Source of the DNA: Hyphomicrobiales bacterium
GTDB lineage: Bacteria > Pseudomonadota > Alphaproteobacteria > Rhizobiales > Rhizobiaceae
DNA length: 64,000 nucleotides
Direction: 5' to 3'
Assembly (NCBI GenBank): GCA_900468805.1
Contig: UEIF01000056.1
Coordinates: 50,883-114,882 of the forward strand
A program made the position numbers and the translations under genes. Of the stretch, positions 53,986 through 63,024 are shown in pieces (position 1 is the first letter of the stretch; every line of letters begins with the position of its first letter). The notes beneath the pieces were generated by a model, which saw nothing but the letters and a program-made list of their open reading frames with translations, did not search any database and was not told the DNA's origin.

Positions 53986-55505
53986 GCGGTGACCTTCTCG
54001 CGCGGTAACTGTGCACCGATCATGTATCGGCCGATCTCCTCGGGTTTGGTGTCGCGCGTGACGAGCGGCGGGCTCAGCCTGCCGTGGTGCAAAACCTGTA
54101 TGAAATCACTGAGTTCGAACAATTCCTCGAGCTCCTCGGAAATGACGAGGATCGCCATGCCTTCGTTGCGCAGCGTGATCAGCCGCTTGCGGATTGCCGA
54201 AGCTGCACCGATGTCGACACCCCAGGTCGGCTGGGCAAGGAAGAGCAGTTTCGGTTCCAGCATGATTTCGCGCCCGACGATGAACTTCTGCAAATTGCCG
54301 CCGGAGAGGGAGCCGGCTTCGGCCTCGGGGCCGCGTGTGCGCACGTCGTAGTCCCGGATGCACTTATTTGTGAAGGCAGTCGCCTGCGCCTTGTCGAGCA
54401 GGCCGCGTTTGACGAGATGCAGGGGATGGGCAGTGAGCAGGCTGTTGAGGGTGAGCGACATTTCAGGAACTGCGCCGCGCCCGAGCCGATCTTCCGGAAC
54501 GAATGCTAAGCCCAGTTTCCGGCGTGCGGCCGCGTCCAGCATGCCGACGTCTTTGCCCATCATGAAGATCTGGTCGCGTCGTTCTCGCGGCAGGGTGGTC
54601 TCGCCCGAAATCAGTGCGGCGAGTTCACTTTGGCCGTTTCCCGAAATCCCGGCAATGCCGAGGATCTCACCGGCGCGCACCGCTAGGCTGACATTGGAGA
54701 GCGGTACCGCGAAAGGATCATCCGCCAGGTAGTCGAGGCCGATGAGCTCCAGTCGCTTCTCGCCTTCGGTCAAGGGCAATGCCGGCGTGGATTCCGGCAT
54801 GTCGCGGCCGATCATCATGCGGGCAAGGTCATGGGCGTCATGCTCGCGCGGATCAACGTGGCCGGTCACGCGTCCGCCGCGCAGGATCGTCGCGCGGTCG
54901 CAAAGCGACTGGATCTCTTCCAGCTTGTGGGAGATGAAGAGGATGGAAACGCCGCCGTCTCGCAGCCGGCGCAAGGTCTCGAACAGCTTCTCCACGGCCT
55001 GCGGCGGGAGGACCGATGTCGGCTCGTCGAGGATCAACAGTTTCGGATTGGTCATCAGGCAGCGGATGATTTCCACCCGCTGCCGCTCGCCGACGGAAAG
55101 CGAATGCACATGGACAAGCGGATCGACCTCGAGGCCGAACTCGTGCCCCAGCTTGCGGATGCGCTCCGCCAACTCGGCCTTCTTGCCGGCCACGATGAGC
55201 CTGATGTTCTCGACGACCGTCAGGCTTTCGAACAACGAGAAATGCTGGAAGACCATGCCGATGCCGGTTCGCCTTGCCTCTGCGGGAGAGGCAAGGCTGA
55301 GGGGTTGCCCGTTCCAGGCGATGGTTCCGCTGTCCGGCTGCTCGACGCCGTAGATCAGCTTCATCAGGGTCGATTTACCAGCCCCGTTTTCTCCGAGAAT
55401 GGCATGGATCGAACGGGGAGCGACGTCGAGATCGATCTGCTCGTTAGCATGGACCTGGCCGTAGCTCTTGGAAATGCCGCGCAGCGACAGGAGCGGGCTT
55501 GCCAT
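53982..55505 (-). CDS. Nucleoside-type ABC ATPase, duplicated cassette
   Basis: A 507-residue ATPase of the sugar/nucleoside type with two cassettes. First: Walker A GENGAGKST (about 37-45), signature LSVGERQRVEI, Walker B LLILDEPTSVL. Second: degenerate Walker A GISGNGQSE, signature LSGGNLQKFIVG, Walker B with Gln (LLFLAQPTWGVD). The degenerate second site is normal for the family. Confidence 0.94.
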   Translation of the reverse strand: MASPLLSLRGISKSYGQVHANEQIDLDVAPRSIHAILGENGAGKSTLMKLIYGVEQPDSGTIAWNGQPLSLASPAEARRTGIGMVFQHFSLFESLTVVENIRLIVAGKKAELAERIRKLGHEFGLEVDPLVHVHSLSVGERQRVEIIRCLMTNPKLLILDEPTSVLPPQAVEKLFETLRRLRDGGVSILFISHKLEEIQSLCDRATILRGGRVTGHVDPREHDAHDLARMMIGRDMPESTPALPLTEGEKRLELIGLDYLADDPFAVPLSNVSLAVRAGEILGIAGISGNGQSELAALISGETTLPRERRDQIFMMGKDVGMLDAAARRKLGLAFVPEDRLGRGAVPEMSLTLNSLLTAHPLHLVKRGLLDKAQATAFTNKCIRDYDVRTRGPEAEAGSLSGGNLQKFIVGREIMLEPKLLFLAQPTWGVDIGAASAIRKRLITLRNEGMAILVISEELEELFELSDFIQVLHHGRLSPPLVTRDTKPEEIGRYMIGAQLPREKVTA

Positions 55506-55508
55506 GGC

Positions 55509-56609
55509 TTACTTCGGCAGCGGCGTCTTGACACCCTTGACGTGCCAGTCCATCGCGACGATCTGAGCGTCCGTCATCGTGGCTCCCGAAGCAGCTCCTT
55601 CGCTGCCGTCGGCCTTGGTGATCGGGCCGCTGAAGGGCGAGAAGCTGCCGTCGGCGATCTTGGCCTCGATCTCCTTGATTTTCGTCATCGTATCGGCCGG
55701 GATAGCCGGGTTCCAGTCGACCACTTCGACGACCTTGTCGGCGACACCGAGGAAGGTATTGGCGCCCTTGAAGGTGCCGGCGAGATGTGCGTCGACCGAG
55801 GCCTTGAAGAAAGGTGACCAATCGGTAGAAACACAGCCGAGATAGGTCTTCTCGGCATATTTCTTCATTGAGGAGTTGAGGTTGAAGGCATAGACGCCGG
55901 CGTCCTCGCAGGCGGAGATCACCGAAGGCGTATCCTGTGCATTCGAGAAGATTACGTCGCAGCCCTGCGCAATCAACGCCTTTGCGGCTTCCTGCTCCTT
56001 GGCCGGATCGAACCAGGAATTGACCCAGACGACAGAGACTTCGATGTCAGGCTTGACGGACTGTGCGCCGAGCGTGAAGGCATTGATGGAGGTGATCAGT
56101 TCGGGAATGGCGAAGGCCGAAACCGAGCCGAGCTTGCCGGTCTTGGAAACAGCCGCTGCCGCCATGCCGAGCAGGTATGTTCCCTGGAAATATTTGGCGG
56201 CGAAGGGCGAAAAATTCGGTGCGACCTGGAAACCGGACGCATGCAGGACAGTGACCTTGGGATTGCGGCGGGCAATCTGCAGTGCGCCATTCTGATAGCC
56301 GAAGGAACCGGCGATCAGGAAATGGTTTCCGTCGGCGACCGTCTTGTTCATGATGCGATCGGCATCGGGACCTTCGGCGATGTTCTCAATGATCGTGACC
56401 TTGACCTTGTCGCCGTAGGCCGCCTTGATCGGATCGATGCCGGCGGCAAGCGCATGACCCCAGCCGACATCGCCGATCGGCGAGGGTACGACAAGGGCGA
56501 TGCCGAGCGGTTCGTCGGCAGCAAATGCAGTTCGGCCTGCAAAGGCCGTTGCGAGGCCGGCGGCGGCTGCGCTCTTCATGAGCGTTCTGCGGGTCAGATT
56601 GTTGGACAT
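55509..56609 (-). CDS. BMP-family ABC binding protein (nucleoside/purine type)
   Basis: A 366-residue exported protein with a twin-arginine signal (TRRTLMKSAAAAGLA, about 6-20). BMP fold: VVPSPIGDVGWGHALAAGID, GYQNGALQIARRNPKVTVLHASGF in part, EDAGVYAFNLNSSM. Family members bind purine nucleosides or bases. Tat export hints at cytoplasmic folding. It is 22 bases after the deaminase gene and 3 bases before the ATPase gene. Confidence 0.93.
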   Translation of the reverse strand: MSNNLTRRTLMKSAAAAGLATAFAGRTAFAADEPLGIALVVPSPIGDVGWGHALAAGIDPIKAAYGDKVKVTIIENIAEGPDADRIMNKTVADGNHFLIAGSFGYQNGALQIARRNPKVTVLHASGFQVAPNFSPFAAKYFQGTYLLGMAAAAVSKTGKLGSVSAFAIPELITSINAFTLGAQSVKPDIEVSVVWVNSWFDPAKEQEAAKALIAQGCDVIFSNAQDTPSVISACEDAGVYAFNLNSSMKKYAEKTYLGCVSTDWSPFFKASVDAHLAGTFKGANTFLGVADKVVEVVDWNPAIPADTMTKIKEIEAKIADGSFSPFSGPITKADGSEGAASGATMTDAQIVAMDWHVKGVKTPLPK

Positions 56610-56631
56610 GTCAGTTCCCTCTTTTGGTTTT

Positions 56632-58011
56632 TCAGAATTCTACGGTCGCGAGCGCTGCTTCGGCGTCCGCAAAAAGCTTGAATTCGTCGAGGCCGGTAAA
56701 TTCGCCAGCCTGCCAGACGATGCGTCCATTGATCATGGTGAGGTCGGTCGGCATGCCGATCCCGACCTTGGCGATCAGGCTCAGCGGATCATGGCGCGTG
56801 CCGACATAATCCATCCGCCGTGTATCGATCGCGAAGAGATCGGCGGCCATGCCCGGCGCCAAACGGCCGATATCGCTGCGTCCGAGCAGGCTTGCGCCGC
56901 CCGTCGTTGCGTAGCTCAGGAAGTCGACCGGCGGCGGAACGGGATGAGCGCGCGTCGATGCCGTCAGGCATTGCAGCATGTAGGAGGAATGGATGCAGTG
57001 CATGAGGTTTGAATTGTCGTTCGAGGCAGCTCCATCGCAGCCGAGCCCGACGCGCAGACCAAAGGCTGACATCGCCGGAATGTCCGTTACCTCGGCACCG
57101 ACGAGATAGACCGGTTCTGGGCAATGTGAGACGCCGGTGCCGCTTGCCGCCATTTTGCGCAGTTCGCCGTGAGTCAGTTCCCAGCAATGGGCGTAGAATG
57201 TGTCGGGGCCGGCAAAACCGAGTTCGGCGCAGTAATCGACGGTGCGCATGCCGTGCCGTGCCTCGATGACAGGGCTTTCGCCTTCGCCGACATGCGTGTG
57301 CAAAAACACCCCACGGTCACGGGCAAGTGCCACGGATTCAACGAAAGTCTCCCGATAGCAATTGACCGGCTGGCAGGGAGCGACGACCACCTGCCGCATG
57401 CTGAAGGGGCCGGCATCGTGGTAGCTGTCGATTAGCCGGGCGCAATCGGCAATGAATTCGTCGGTGGTTTCCAGCATGGCGTCGGGGATCGTCGAGCCCT
57501 CGGATTTCGGCAGCGTGTTGCCGCCGCGCCCCGCATGGAAACGCATGCCGAGAAGCTCGGCTGCTTCGAACTGGCGATCGATCAGACGCTTTCCTGCGTG
57601 TCGGGGGAAGCAGTATTGATGGTCGAAGGCCGTTGTGCAGCCATGCTTGATCATCTCGGCCATGGCCGTGACGGAGGAATGGTAGAAGCAATCCTCTGTC
57701 AGCCGCGAGAAGATCGGGTAGATGCGGTCCAGCCATTCGATGACCGACAGCTTCGTCCAGTCGAGATCGGCCCGGTTGCGCACGAAGCATTGGAAGAAAT
57801 GGTGATGCGTGTTGACGAGGCCCGGATAGACGAACCAGCCGGTCGCGTCCTGCACGATCGTGCCGGCAGGCAGCGTTTCGGCAGGCAGGTTCGCGCCAAT
57901 TGCCTGGATCGCCGGACCATTGGTCAGCACGTCCACATTCCGGCGCACGCTTGGTCCGTTGCCCTCGTTGACGACGACGGCTGCGCAGTTTTTCAGGAGG
58001 TAGCCGGCCAT
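56632..58011 (-). CDS. Amidohydrolase, purine/pterin deaminase type
   Basis: A 459-residue TIM-barrel metal enzyme of the TrzA/ATZ-like group. Metal ligands His69 and His71 (NTHHHFFQ), His in LHTHVGEGES, His in YAHCWEL, Asp in GLGCDGAASND. The closest functional types are 8-oxoguanine, isoxanthopterin and triazine deaminases/hydrolases, which remove an amino group from a fused or single N-heterocycle. Its operon with a BMP-type importer and an NdmC/NdmE-like pair supports a purine substrate. The start is 1 base after the GST stop. Confidence 0.9.
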   Translation of the reverse strand: MAGYLLKNCAAVVVNEGNGPSVRRNVDVLTNGPAIQAIGANLPAETLPAGTIVQDATGWFVYPGLVNTHHHFFQCFVRNRADLDWTKLSVIEWLDRIYPIFSRLTEDCFYHSSVTAMAEMIKHGCTTAFDHQYCFPRHAGKRLIDRQFEAAELLGMRFHAGRGGNTLPKSEGSTIPDAMLETTDEFIADCARLIDSYHDAGPFSMRQVVVAPCQPVNCYRETFVESVALARDRGVFLHTHVGEGESPVIEARHGMRTVDYCAELGFAGPDTFYAHCWELTHGELRKMAASGTGVSHCPEPVYLVGAEVTDIPAMSAFGLRVGLGCDGAASNDNSNLMHCIHSSYMLQCLTASTRAHPVPPPVDFLSYATTGGASLLGRSDIGRLAPGMAADLFAIDTRRMDYVGTRHDPLSLIAKVGIGMPTDLTMINGRIVWQAGEFTGLDEFKLFADAEAALATVEF

Positions 58012-58012
58012 A

Positions 58013-58672
58013 TCAGCTTTGCTCCTTCGCAGGATGGGGATCGGGCTTCAGCTCGTGCAGTCGGTGGATGCCGGGCATTTCGATGAAGCCACCGATGCTT
58101 CGGATGGCGCGCAGCCACAACCGGATCGTTGGGTAGGGATCGAGCGAGATGCCGCCATCAGGTGCCAGCGCCACGTAGGGGAAGCAGGCGATATCGGCGA
58201 TCGTGGCATGGCTCGATGCCAGGAAGCGCATGCCACGAAGCTGCTGTTCGAAGAGACCGGCTTCCAGCTCGCGCAATGCTGCGATCCCCTGGACCTGCAG
58301 GGTCTCGATATTGCCCGGGCGCAGCAGCATCTCGTGCAGCCGCGCGCCGCCGAGGTTCGCCGTCAGCCGGTGCGAGAAGGAGAGCCACTGCTGTACCCGT
58401 GCCGTCTCCTCAGGCGTGCTAGTGCCCAGCCATTCCGGCGCGCTTTTGGCGGCGAGGTAAGCGAGGATGGCCGAGGATTCCGTCAGGACGAGATCAACAT
58501 CCTCGAGGATCGGAATGGAGCCTGCCGGATTGAGTGCCAGGAGTTCCGGTCCGCGATGTTCGGCGCCGGGATGGAAATCGACAGGCCTGATGTCCAGCTT
58601 GATGCCGAGGATCGCGGCCATCAGGCGGATCTTGTAGCAGCTCGGCGAGAGAATGTAGTCGTAGAGCTTCAT
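58013..58672 (-). CDS. Glutathione S-transferase-like protein, NdmE-like by context
   Basis: A 219-residue GST: thioredoxin-like N-domain (about 1-78: YDYILSPSCYKIRLMAAILG, NPAGSIPILED, TESSAILAYLA) and helical C-domain. It overlaps the oxygenase gene by 4 bases. In Pseudomonas putida CBB5 a GST homologue, NdmE, has a structural role in the NdmCDE N7-demethylase complex. The same coupling here suggests a scaffold rather than an independent detoxifying enzyme; this is inference. Confidence 0.9.
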   Translation of the reverse strand: MKLYDYILSPSCYKIRLMAAILGIKLDIRPVDFHPGAEHRGPELLALNPAGSIPILEDVDLVLTESSAILAYLAAKSAPEWLGTSTPEETARVQQWLSFSHRLTANLGGARLHEMLLRPGNIETLQVQGIAALRELEAGLFEQQLRGMRFLASSHATIADIACFPYVALAPDGGISLDPYPTIRLWLRAIRSIGGFIEMPGIHRLHELKPDPHPAKEQS

Positions 58673-59517
58673 TGCGCCACCAGCTGTGCGCCGTAGGCAT
58701 AGTTATGGCGCTTGAGCCAGCGCCGATAGGCGACCGATGTCAGATCGGCCCTTGTTGGGATTTCCATGCCGGGATCGAGCGGCAGAAGCGCTGGGATCTG
58801 GTTTTCGAGTATCGAGCGATCCTGCAGGAAGATCATCTGCTGAAAATGGATGAGGTCTGTCATGGGCGTTTCGTCATCAAAGAGGGCCATCCATGGCCAT
58901 ACGTCGCAAAGGTCTTCTGCAAGCGGCTGCACGAAGAGGGTAATGACATCCCATTCGCCCGGGCGGGGAGGGCAGGTCTTGTAGAGCACCGAGCAGGTGG
59001 GTGCCGGCACGCGGTACATATATTCGGTGGTGATGCCGCCGGCGGCCGACTTGGCTGCCTGCGGCTGGTAGAATTTCACCTGCGTCGCCCAGACTTCATC
59101 CTCGTCTTCCCGGATCTCCACCTTGTAATTTTCGACTTCCGTATGCGGTTCAGCGCCGAGAATATCGGTATGGACGAAGGGGAAATGGGCGATGTCGAGG
59201 AAGTTCTCCACCGCCCGCAGCGGCGAACAGCGCACCCGCACCACGCCGACATCGACGAAGCGGCGGCCGGGCTGGTCAGCCTCGGGAATCGCAAAAAGTT
59301 CCTTGGCGGGGTTGCCGATAGAGGACCAGACATGGCCATAGCGGACACGAACTGGGAGAGCGCGCCCTTCGCCGGATGTTACCCGCGCTTTGCCATCAGG
59401 CGCGCGCGCTACCTCGATGGGCTCCCCCATCAGCGCTGTCTTGCTTCCTGTTTCGGTGAGCTGGCTGAAAAGGCCGACCGGATACCATTCATCGATCATA
59501 GCGCCGGCGTTCCTCAT
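58669..59517 (-). CDS. Rieske-less non-haem iron oxygenase, NdmC-like
   Basis: A 282-residue protein with the catalytic domain of ring-hydroxylating/N-demethylating oxygenases. The iron site is Asn105-x-x-Asp108-x-x-His111-x4-His116 (NFLDIAHFPFVH) with a late Asp in FLQDRSILENQ. The N-terminal ~70 residues keep the edges of a Rieske fold (DEWYPVGLFS, RYGHVWSSIGNP) but the Cys-x-His/Cys-x-x-His cluster is missing. Electrons must come from another protein, most simply the Rieske protein encoded immediately upstream (4-base overlap, ATGA). Start: ATG at 59517. Confidence 0.9.
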   Translation of the reverse strand: MRNAGAMIDEWYPVGLFSQLTETGSKTALMGEPIEVARAPDGKARVTSGEGRALPVRVRYGHVWSSIGNPAKELFAIPEADQPGRRFVDVGVVRVRCSPLRAVENFLDIAHFPFVHTDILGAEPHTEVENYKVEIREDEDEVWATQVKFYQPQAAKSAAGGITTEYMYRVPAPTCSVLYKTCPPRPGEWDVITLFVQPLAEDLCDVWPWMALFDDETPMTDLIHFQQMIFLQDRSILENQIPALLPLDPGMEIPTRADLTSVAYRRWLKRHNYAYGAQLVAQ

Positions 59518-60155
59518 GCGGCCTCCTTCTGGCGTGCCTCCGCCTGACGGCGTACGGCTTCGGCGATACGGGATGCAGCAATCCGATCCGCGATGCTGCA
59601 TGCCTGCTCGATCATGACATGAATGAGCGTGCGATCTCCTTGCTGTGTCGGCAGCAGCCGTATCCACGGAAAATCTGCGACACTGACAAGCCCGTCGGCA
59701 TCCGCTTTTGCGCCGGCCGCTGCTTCGATTGCCGCGATGCCGGCCTCGGCCGTCAAAGAGCGCAACGGGACAAGATCGCCCAGGGGTGGCGGGTGTGTCG
59801 CCGGTTGGCCGACAGCAACCCATATAAGGCCATTCGATTCTTCAACTTTCTGGACCGCGACACGGATCGCTTCCGGCGGAACGAGATCGGGGTGGGCGGG
59901 GATGCGAATGCAGCCTCCCGCCGGAGAATAGCTCCAGCCATGATAGATGCAGGAGAGTGCCTCGCCACGCACGAAGCCGTGGGACAATCGCATTCCACGG
60001 TGCGGACAGCGATCTGAGGATGCCGATGCGCGCCCGGATTGACTGCGCCAGAGAGCGATCGATCCTGCTGGCGTCCAGGCAGGTAGGACGGTTGCTGGCG
60101 GCAGATCAGCAGAAAGGGCGACAGGCGTCCAGGAGCCGGCCGTATCAGATAGCAT
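59514..60155 (-). CDS. Stand-alone Rieske [2Fe-2S] protein
   Basis: A 213-residue protein. Rieske domain about 8-120 with Cys50-x-His52 (RCPHRG) and Cys69-x-x-His72 (CIYHGW); spacing is that of oxygenase-type Rieske centres. The C-terminal ~95 residues (LVSVADFPWIRLLPTQQGD in part, ending in a charged helix) resemble a shrunken catalytic-domain remnant and carry no iron-binding motif. It complements the Rieske-less oxygenase translated next. First gene of the operon 60155-51977. The reductase that feeds it is not in the window. Confidence 0.9.
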   Translation of the reverse strand: MLSDTAGSWTPVALSADLPPATVLPAWTPAGSIALWRSQSGRASASSDRCPHRGMRLSHGFVRGEALSCIYHGWSYSPAGGCIRIPAHPDLVPPEAIRVAVQKVEESNGLIWVAVGQPATHPPPLGDLVPLRSLTAEAGIAAIEAAAGAKADADGLVSVADFPWIRLLPTQQGDRTLIHVMIEQACSIADRIAASRIAEAVRRQAEARQKEAA

Positions 60156-60256
60156 GACCTCTACTTCCTCAATTTTACCAATGCTTTAGCGCTTCTGGCC
60201 GCGCACTGTTGCCGAGCTTGTGATCTCAGTTGTCAGAGGCTTGCATAAAAAAATCG

Positions 60257-60270
60257 CATTGGCAACAATG
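60257..60270. promoter_or_regulatory. Palindrome CATTG-GCAA-CAATG
   Basis: Perfect 5-base arms with a 4-base centre, about 100 bases upstream of the Rieske gene, in an AT-rich stretch. Candidate operator for the purine-type operon; regulator unknown. Confidence 0.4.
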
Positions 60271-60295
60271 ATTAAATAAAGGGCAGCGGATGAAT

Positions 60296-60592
60296 TTATC
60301 CGTGCTGCGGTGTGTCGTCGGGATCTACAATCCTGCGCTGAATCTCGTCCACCCAGACATCGATCGGCCCAAGTGAACATCCCATTTCCAGCATGTCGAT
60401 CAGCTCTACAGGCCCCGCGACCTCAAGTTCGATTCGGTCGGCGCCTGTGTGAAAGAAATCCTGGGAAAGTCCAAGCTTATCAGCATGGCGGCGGATCCAC
60501 GGGACGAACGATGCAGCATTGACCTCGCCAAGGATCGTCATTCGCTCCCGCAGTTCGCCCTGCCGTACCTGCATCACTGATTTACCCATCAT
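60296..60592 (-). CDS. Acylphosphatase-like protein
   Basis: A 98-residue alpha/beta sandwich resembling acylphosphatase: LGEVNAASFVPWIRRHADKLGL, then GADRIELEVAGPVELIDMLEMGCSLGPIDVWVDEI in sequence order. The catalytic Arg of the G-x-V-x-G-V-x-F-R signature is replaced (ASFVPW has Val), so phosphatase activity is doubtful and a binding role possible. It lies on the same strand 140 bases upstream of the Rieske operon. Start: first of two adjacent Met codons after GGATGAA. Confidence 0.82.
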   Translation of the reverse strand: MMGKSVMQVRQGELRERMTILGEVNAASFVPWIRRHADKLGLSQDFFHTGADRIELEVAGPVELIDMLEMGCSLGPIDVWVDEIQRRIVDPDDTPQHG

Positions 60593-60770
60593 TTCATCCG
60601 TGACGACAGCATAGCGGCTCTATGCATTTGTGAAAGAGGCATGACAGGCCAAACAGTCTTATGACTTTCATGGCACCGTGAATAAATAGAATGGGAAAAC
60701 CCCCATCATCAGCGACGCCGGCTGCACCAGTGATTATGGTGGCAGGCAATATCGATCAGGACAAGAGGAC

Positions 60771-61334
60771 ATGAATATGACGACCACTTCCTGGCAGGCA
60801 GACCCGCTCGTTTGGGGGGCTGGATCACGCGTTTTCGAGGCCTTTCTGGAGCCGACCTGCCCCTATTCCGTCAGGACGTTCAACAAGCTGGACGCGCTTC
60901 TGGAGCAGGCCGGTGCGGACAAGATCACCGTGAAGATCCGGCTGCAGTCGCAGCCATGGCATCTCTACTCCGGCGTGATCGTACGCTCTATTCTGGCGGC
61001 GTCGACGATGGAAGGCGGCAAGGAGACTGCGAAGAAGGTCATGGCGGGTGTCGCCGCCCATCGCGAAGAATTCGAGTTCGAGCGTCACGCCGGCGGCCCG
61101 AACATGGATGTGACGCCGAATCAGATCATCGGGCGCCTGGAGCGCTATAGCGGTGTCGAATTGAAAGAGGCCTTCGCCATTCCGGATCTCGACCGGGAGA
61201 TCAAATGGCACTGCAAATATGCCCGGCAGAACGGCATCCACGTCTCTCCGACATTCATGATTGACGGGCTGGTGCGCCCGGACATGAGCAGCGGCGATGA
61301 TGTTGAGACCTGGGTCAAGCTGCTCATCGGCTAG
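60771..61334 (+). CDS. DsbA-like thioredoxin-fold protein, single Cys
   Basis: A 187-residue protein without signal peptide. Thioredoxin/DSBA fold: FEAFLEPTCPYSVRTFNKL (Cys30, so C-P-Y-S, single-Cys), a helical insertion, and the cis-Pro loop HVSPTFMIDG. Without a second Cys it is not a classical disulfide oxidase; members act as glutathione-dependent isomerases or reductases. Start: ATG at 60771 after GGACAAGAGGAC. It stands alone, convergent with the DUF763 gene. Confidence 0.88.
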   Translation: MNMTTTSWQADPLVWGAGSRVFEAFLEPTCPYSVRTFNKLDALLEQAGADKITVKIRLQSQPWHLYSGVIVRSILAASTMEGGKETAKKVMAGVAAHREEFEFERHAGGPNMDVTPNQIIGRLERYSGVELKEAFAIPDLDREIKWHCKYARQNGIHVSPTFMIDGLVRPDMSSGDDVETWVKLLIG

Positions 61335-61487
61335 CTGCTTCGATTAGACGGGACACTCAGAACAGCTTGGTGACCGACATCATGGAGCAGGGCTCGCGTC
61401 TGGCGCGGAGCGCATTGAACGCAGCCGGTTTTCCACGATGAACCTATAACAGATCCGGTCCGAGGCAGCTGATCCGAGCGCTCGCCA

Positions 61488-62777
61488 TCAGCGGCGGGTA
61501 TGGGCGCGCGCTGTTTCATCCGCTGGCATATCTTCCGGCGGCGGCTCCCGGCCGAAGACGCTTCGGCCGCCGAAGGCCGAGGATTGCCGGAATTCGTCAG
61601 CGACGATTTCCTTGAGGTCGGGGCCGGTGACATAACGCTCCAAGCTGCGTGACTGGTCGTCGAGCCGGCGCAAGGCCAGCAATTCCTCTTCGCGGCCGAG
61701 CTTTCCCTTCAGGACTGCCGATTTCATCACATTGATGGTCTCGTCATAGACCTTGAGCGGTACGGGAAAGGGATGCCTGTCCTTGCCGCCATGAGCGATC
61801 GAAAAGCGGGCGGGATCGGAAAAGCGGCACGGGGCGCCGTGCACGACTTCGGCAACGAGCGCCAGCGCCTTGACGGTGCGGGCACCAACGCCGGGCACGA
61901 GCAGCAGATCTTCGAAATCGACCGGTCCGCGATCGGCAGCTGCAGCAAGATTGCCGTGGAGACGCCGCATATTGACGTCACTTTCGCGCACATCGTGATG
62001 TGCGGGCATGATGAGATGCGGCAGCATCGGCTGTTCGGCGGGTTTCGGCTCGGGTGCAGGATTAGCGGCCAGGGCAAGGGCTGCCGCCTCGCGGATAATA
62101 CGGTCCGGCCCGAGCGTTGCGAGAAGATCGAGTTGGTCGTGGCGGGATTTTTCCGCGCGCCGATCGGCCAGATTGATGATCTCGCCCTGCGAGCGGCCTT
62201 CGATGGCCGCATGCGGAGAATTGACGAAACTTTCCAATCCTTCCGAGAACCAGTGATAGCGCCTGGCCTGACGCTTGTCGCCGTTCATGCCCTGCTGGAC
62301 GATGACCCAGTGACCGTCATCGGCGACGATGAAGCCGTGGAGATAGAGATCGAAACCATCCTGCACGGCTGCACTGTCCACTTTGGCGACCAGGCGGCTT
62401 GTCTTGGCAAGGCCGGCGCCATCCAGCCCGGTGCGGTCGCCGATCGCCATCAGCTCGTCCGGCGTCTTGCGCGATTGCGCGCCGCGGCCACCGCAGACAT
62501 GCAGTCCGAGTTCCTTTGAAAGCGGCTTCAGCCCCCGCTTCAACGCCCCCAGAACACTGGTCGTAATCCCCGAAGAATGCCAGTCCATGCCCATGACGGC
62601 GCCGAAGGACTGAAACCAGAAGGGATGGGAAAGCCGCCGCAGAAACTCGTCACGCCCGTAATGGTGGACGATTGCCTCGGTTATCAGCGCGCCGAGCGTC
62701 GTCATGCGGTTGCCCAGCCATGGCGGCACGCGCCCTCCGTGAAGGGGGAGGTCGGCGCTGCCCGCTCTTTGCGACAT
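61488..62777 (-). CDS. DUF763 family protein
   Basis: A 429-residue protein matching DUF763: ADLPLHGGRVPPWL near the N-terminus, HPFWFQSFGAVMGMDWHSSGITTS (in part), and a helix-hairpin-helix-like segment LLLVPGVGARTVKALAL near residue 300, which suggests DNA binding. Mid-region YHWFSEGLESFVNSPH. The function is not established; homologues occur in archaea and scattered bacteria. Single-gene unit. Confidence 0.9.
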   Translation of the reverse strand: MSQRAGSADLPLHGGRVPPWLGNRMTTLGALITEAIVHHYGRDEFLRRLSHPFWFQSFGAVMGMDWHSSGITTSVLGALKRGLKPLSKELGLHVCGGRGAQSRKTPDELMAIGDRTGLDGAGLAKTSRLVAKVDSAAVQDGFDLYLHGFIVADDGHWVIVQQGMNGDKRQARRYHWFSEGLESFVNSPHAAIEGRSQGEIINLADRRAEKSRHDQLDLLATLGPDRIIREAAALALAANPAPEPKPAEQPMLPHLIMPAHHDVRESDVNMRRLHGNLAAAADRGPVDFEDLLLVPGVGARTVKALALVAEVVHGAPCRFSDPARFSIAHGGKDRHPFPVPLKVYDETINVMKSAVLKGKLGREEELLALRRLDDQSRSLERYVTGPDLKEIVADEFRQSSAFGGRSVFGREPPPEDMPADETARAHTRR

Positions 62778-63024
62778 GCTTCCTCTTTCTGCCTGCGACC
62801 TGCTGTGATGGATCGGATCACCCCGATAAAGCAGCTATCGGTCAAAATCGGGGCGATGGCAATAAATTCCTATCGCTGACGTTATTGCTGGAGATCGCGA
62901 CCGACGGATTTGTGCTCCACTAAAGGCGATCGGCTGGAGCTACAAAAAAATGCGCGAAAAGCTGCGATTTTTTGAGCCGTCACGGAACCAGAGCCCCGCA
63001 TTTTCAATTTCATGTGGAGTGGAA

